Origin: Xanthobacteraceae bacterium
GTDB taxonomy: Bacteria > Pseudomonadota > Alphaproteobacteria > Rhizobiales > Xanthobacteraceae
Direction: 5' to 3'
DNA length: 6,475 bases
Assembly: GCA_030037185.1 (NCBI GenBank)
Contig: JASHRR010000340.1
Location: forward strand, 1-6,475
The translations under genes and the position numbers were made by a program. The notes under the pieces were generated by a model. That model saw only the letters and a program-made list of their open reading frames with translations. It searched no databases and was not told the DNA's origin. Below are positions 5,563 through 6,475 of this stretch, in pieces. The number at the start of each line of letters is the position of its first letter. Position 1 is the stretch's first letter.

Positions 5563-6043
5563 GCTTCCAGAGCCTTGCGTCGTGCGCGGGCACCCCGCCG
5601 CTGGTCGCTCTGCGCTGGCATCGCATGAGCAATCAATGACCTCGGACGAGTTGTCGGCCACGGATAACAGTTGCTGCGGCGGCGGTGTTCCGGTTCGCGC
5701 GGTGTATGACGTGCATTTGTGACGCCGAAGCCGGCTTCGGCACCGCGGTGATCGAGATGGTGAGCGGCTGACGCCCAGGCGGCTCAGTCGCGATAGCCGG
5801 CCATCAAGTGATCGCTTGGCACTCACATGCTTGTAGAGCTATCCCATACCGGTGGTACCGAAGCACCCTCAACAGGTTGGTGTGATCGACATCGTAGTTC
5901 GGTGGCTGCATGTTCGAGCGAAGCGATGCGTTGCAGGTTCCAAGGGAACTATCGGTCAGGTATCCGACATTGATCGTGGGCCGTCTTTAAATTAGTGAGA
6001 CATGCCCGACCCTCGACGACGACGTTTCCTCATTAGCGGTGTT
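5563..6043. other. 481-base stretch without a supportable gene
   Basis: It lies between two minus-strand genes and would be the upstream region of the 60-residue gene. It holds an 18-bp perfect palindrome at 5724-5741. A 35-codon minus-strand frame (5911-5804) encodes MQPPNYDVDHTNLLRVLRY and so on, but has no visible ribosome binding site and no family I recognise. I see no convincing promoter, RNA gene or repeat array in the rest. Confidence 0.5.
5724..5741. repeat. 18-bp perfect palindrome (potential hairpin)
   Basis: GCCGAAGCCGGCTTCGGC is identical to its own reverse complement and could form a 7-bp stem with a CCGG loop. No T-run follows on either strand, so it is not a standard intrinsic terminator. 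It lies 162 bases upstream of the 60-residue gene's ATG and outside all called genes. It could be a dimeric-protein binding site or part of a dispersed palindromic repeat. Only one copy is present in the window. Confidence 0.6.
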
Positions 6044-6307
6044 TCAGAAGCCTCGCGCCCCATCTCTAGATTCTGTCTTTAAGATCCGCATAGCGGCCCA
6101 TTTGTCCTCGAGCGCCTCGACGCGGTCGACGAGATCCAGGACGGCGAACCTCCAAACGCCCTCGTCGATTTCGTGGTCGATGCCGTGCTCGAGGCAGGCC
6201 CGGCGCACGATGCGGGCGTGAATGAAGACGTGAAGCAGAAAGTCCTCGAACGGACGGGCCGTGTTTGCAGTCAGAGGGGATTCGTGACTACGTGAAGGTG
6301 CAGTCAT
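6044..6307 (-). CDS. Small helical hypothetical protein, 87 residues
   Basis: No family is recognised. The ATG at 6307 is supported by GGAGA with 7 bases of spacing. After a polar N-terminus (residues 1-18) come two predicted amphipathic helices: residues 20-42 (PFEDFLLHVFIHARIVRRA then CLEHG) and residues 54-76 (FAVLDLVDRVEALEDKWAAM then RIL). The second has heptad-like spacing of V, L, V, V, L, W and L and could pair as a short coiled coil. The acidic loop HGIDHEIDEGVW joins them. No signal peptide is seen and the hydrophobic stretches are too short and too charged for membrane segments, so it should be soluble. The real coding strand is supported by the start site and by the balanced residue composition; the overlapping plus-strand frame at 6039-6221 looks like its shadow. 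Confidence 0.68.
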   Translation of the reverse strand: MTAPSRSHESPLTANTARPFEDFLLHVFIHARIVRRACLEHGIDHEIDEGVWRFAVLDLVDRVEALEDKWAAMRILKTESRDGARGF

Positions 6308-6475
6308 TGGGATGTCTCCACATCTCGACGCTCAGGCCCGTGGAAGTCACATTTCCTTCGCGGGCTGCCCGCCAGGGCGATTCGCCAAAGACGATGCCTT
6401 CTGGAAAGAAGAAACGCTAGTAGGCGGGGAATTGGATACGTATCTGTGCACAACGGCGCGGGAGGCTCCGGCTCA
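6308..6475. other. Right-edge sequence, no gene supported
   Basis: These 168 bases contain the upstream region of the 87-residue gene. A plus-strand ATG near 6390 would encode only MPSGKKKR before a TAG, which could be the end of a lost gene or chance. No promoter, repeat or RNA is visible with confidence. Confidence 0.4.

Noticed and set aside
5563..5826. Longer N-terminus for the 60-residue minus-strand protein
   Set aside because: The extra residues are Arg-, Ser- and Pro-rich low-information sequence; the compact protein begins at the ATG at 5562.
5816..5830. Sigma-54-like site TTGGCACTCACATGC
   Set aside because: The GG to GC spacing is 9 bases instead of the strictly required 10, and no gene starts suitably downstream.
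1..6475. CRISPR array, toxin-antitoxin pair, defence cassette or riboswitch
   Set aside because: No regularly spaced repeats, no paired small overlapping genes with matching motifs and no conserved riboswitch core were visible on either strand.

Overview
The window is GC-rich, with start sites preceded by clear Shine-Dalgarno sequences. It carries several small orphan proteins of a style common in Bradyrhizobium and other Nitrobacteraceae. I infer an alphaproteobacterium, most likely Bradyrhizobium-like; this rests on recalled protein style, not on a search. The layout is that of the edge of a tRNA-targeted genomic island: mobility genes lie to the left of a tRNA-Asn gene and sparse small-gene sequence lies to its right.

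Left part (1-3539), mobile DNA. Positions 1-136 are the start of an IS5-family transposase gene on the minus strand, cut by the window edge. After a 280-base gap with several small inverted repeats comes a long, apparently intact tyrosine recombinase on the minus strand (418-2307). Its start region has a candidate promoter whose -10 hexamer sits exactly between the arms of a 7-bp inverted repeat. Back to back with it, on the plus strand, is a second, unrelated tyrosine recombinase (about 2396-3539). This one is broken by at least two frameshifts, but R, HxxR, H and Y of its catalytic domain survive. Its last 13 codons are read from the antisense strand of the tRNA-Asn gene, and its stop codon lies in the anticodon loop.

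Boundary (3498-3572). A complete tRNA-Asn(GTT) gene with encoded CCA lies on the minus strand, with its 3' end pointing at the recombinases. This is the expected geometry of an attachment site: element to the left, older chromosome to the right. The other end of the element is not in the window.

Right part (3573-6475). Coding density is low. Four small genes are supportable: an 83-residue protein with a winged-helix-like C-terminal half (4169-4420, plus), a 70-residue four-cysteine zinc-binding-type protein (4498-4710, minus), a 60-residue conserved-type hypothetical (5380-5562, minus) and an 87-residue helical hypothetical (6044-6307, minus). Between them are three stretches of about 480-670 bases with no supportable gene. 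These hold a possible decayed tRNA fragment, an 18-bp perfect palindrome and a short CT tract. Nothing here forms a recognisable operon or pathway. I found no CRISPR array, rRNA, toxin-antitoxin pair or defence cassette. The most interesting material is the arrangement of the two recombinases and the tRNA.
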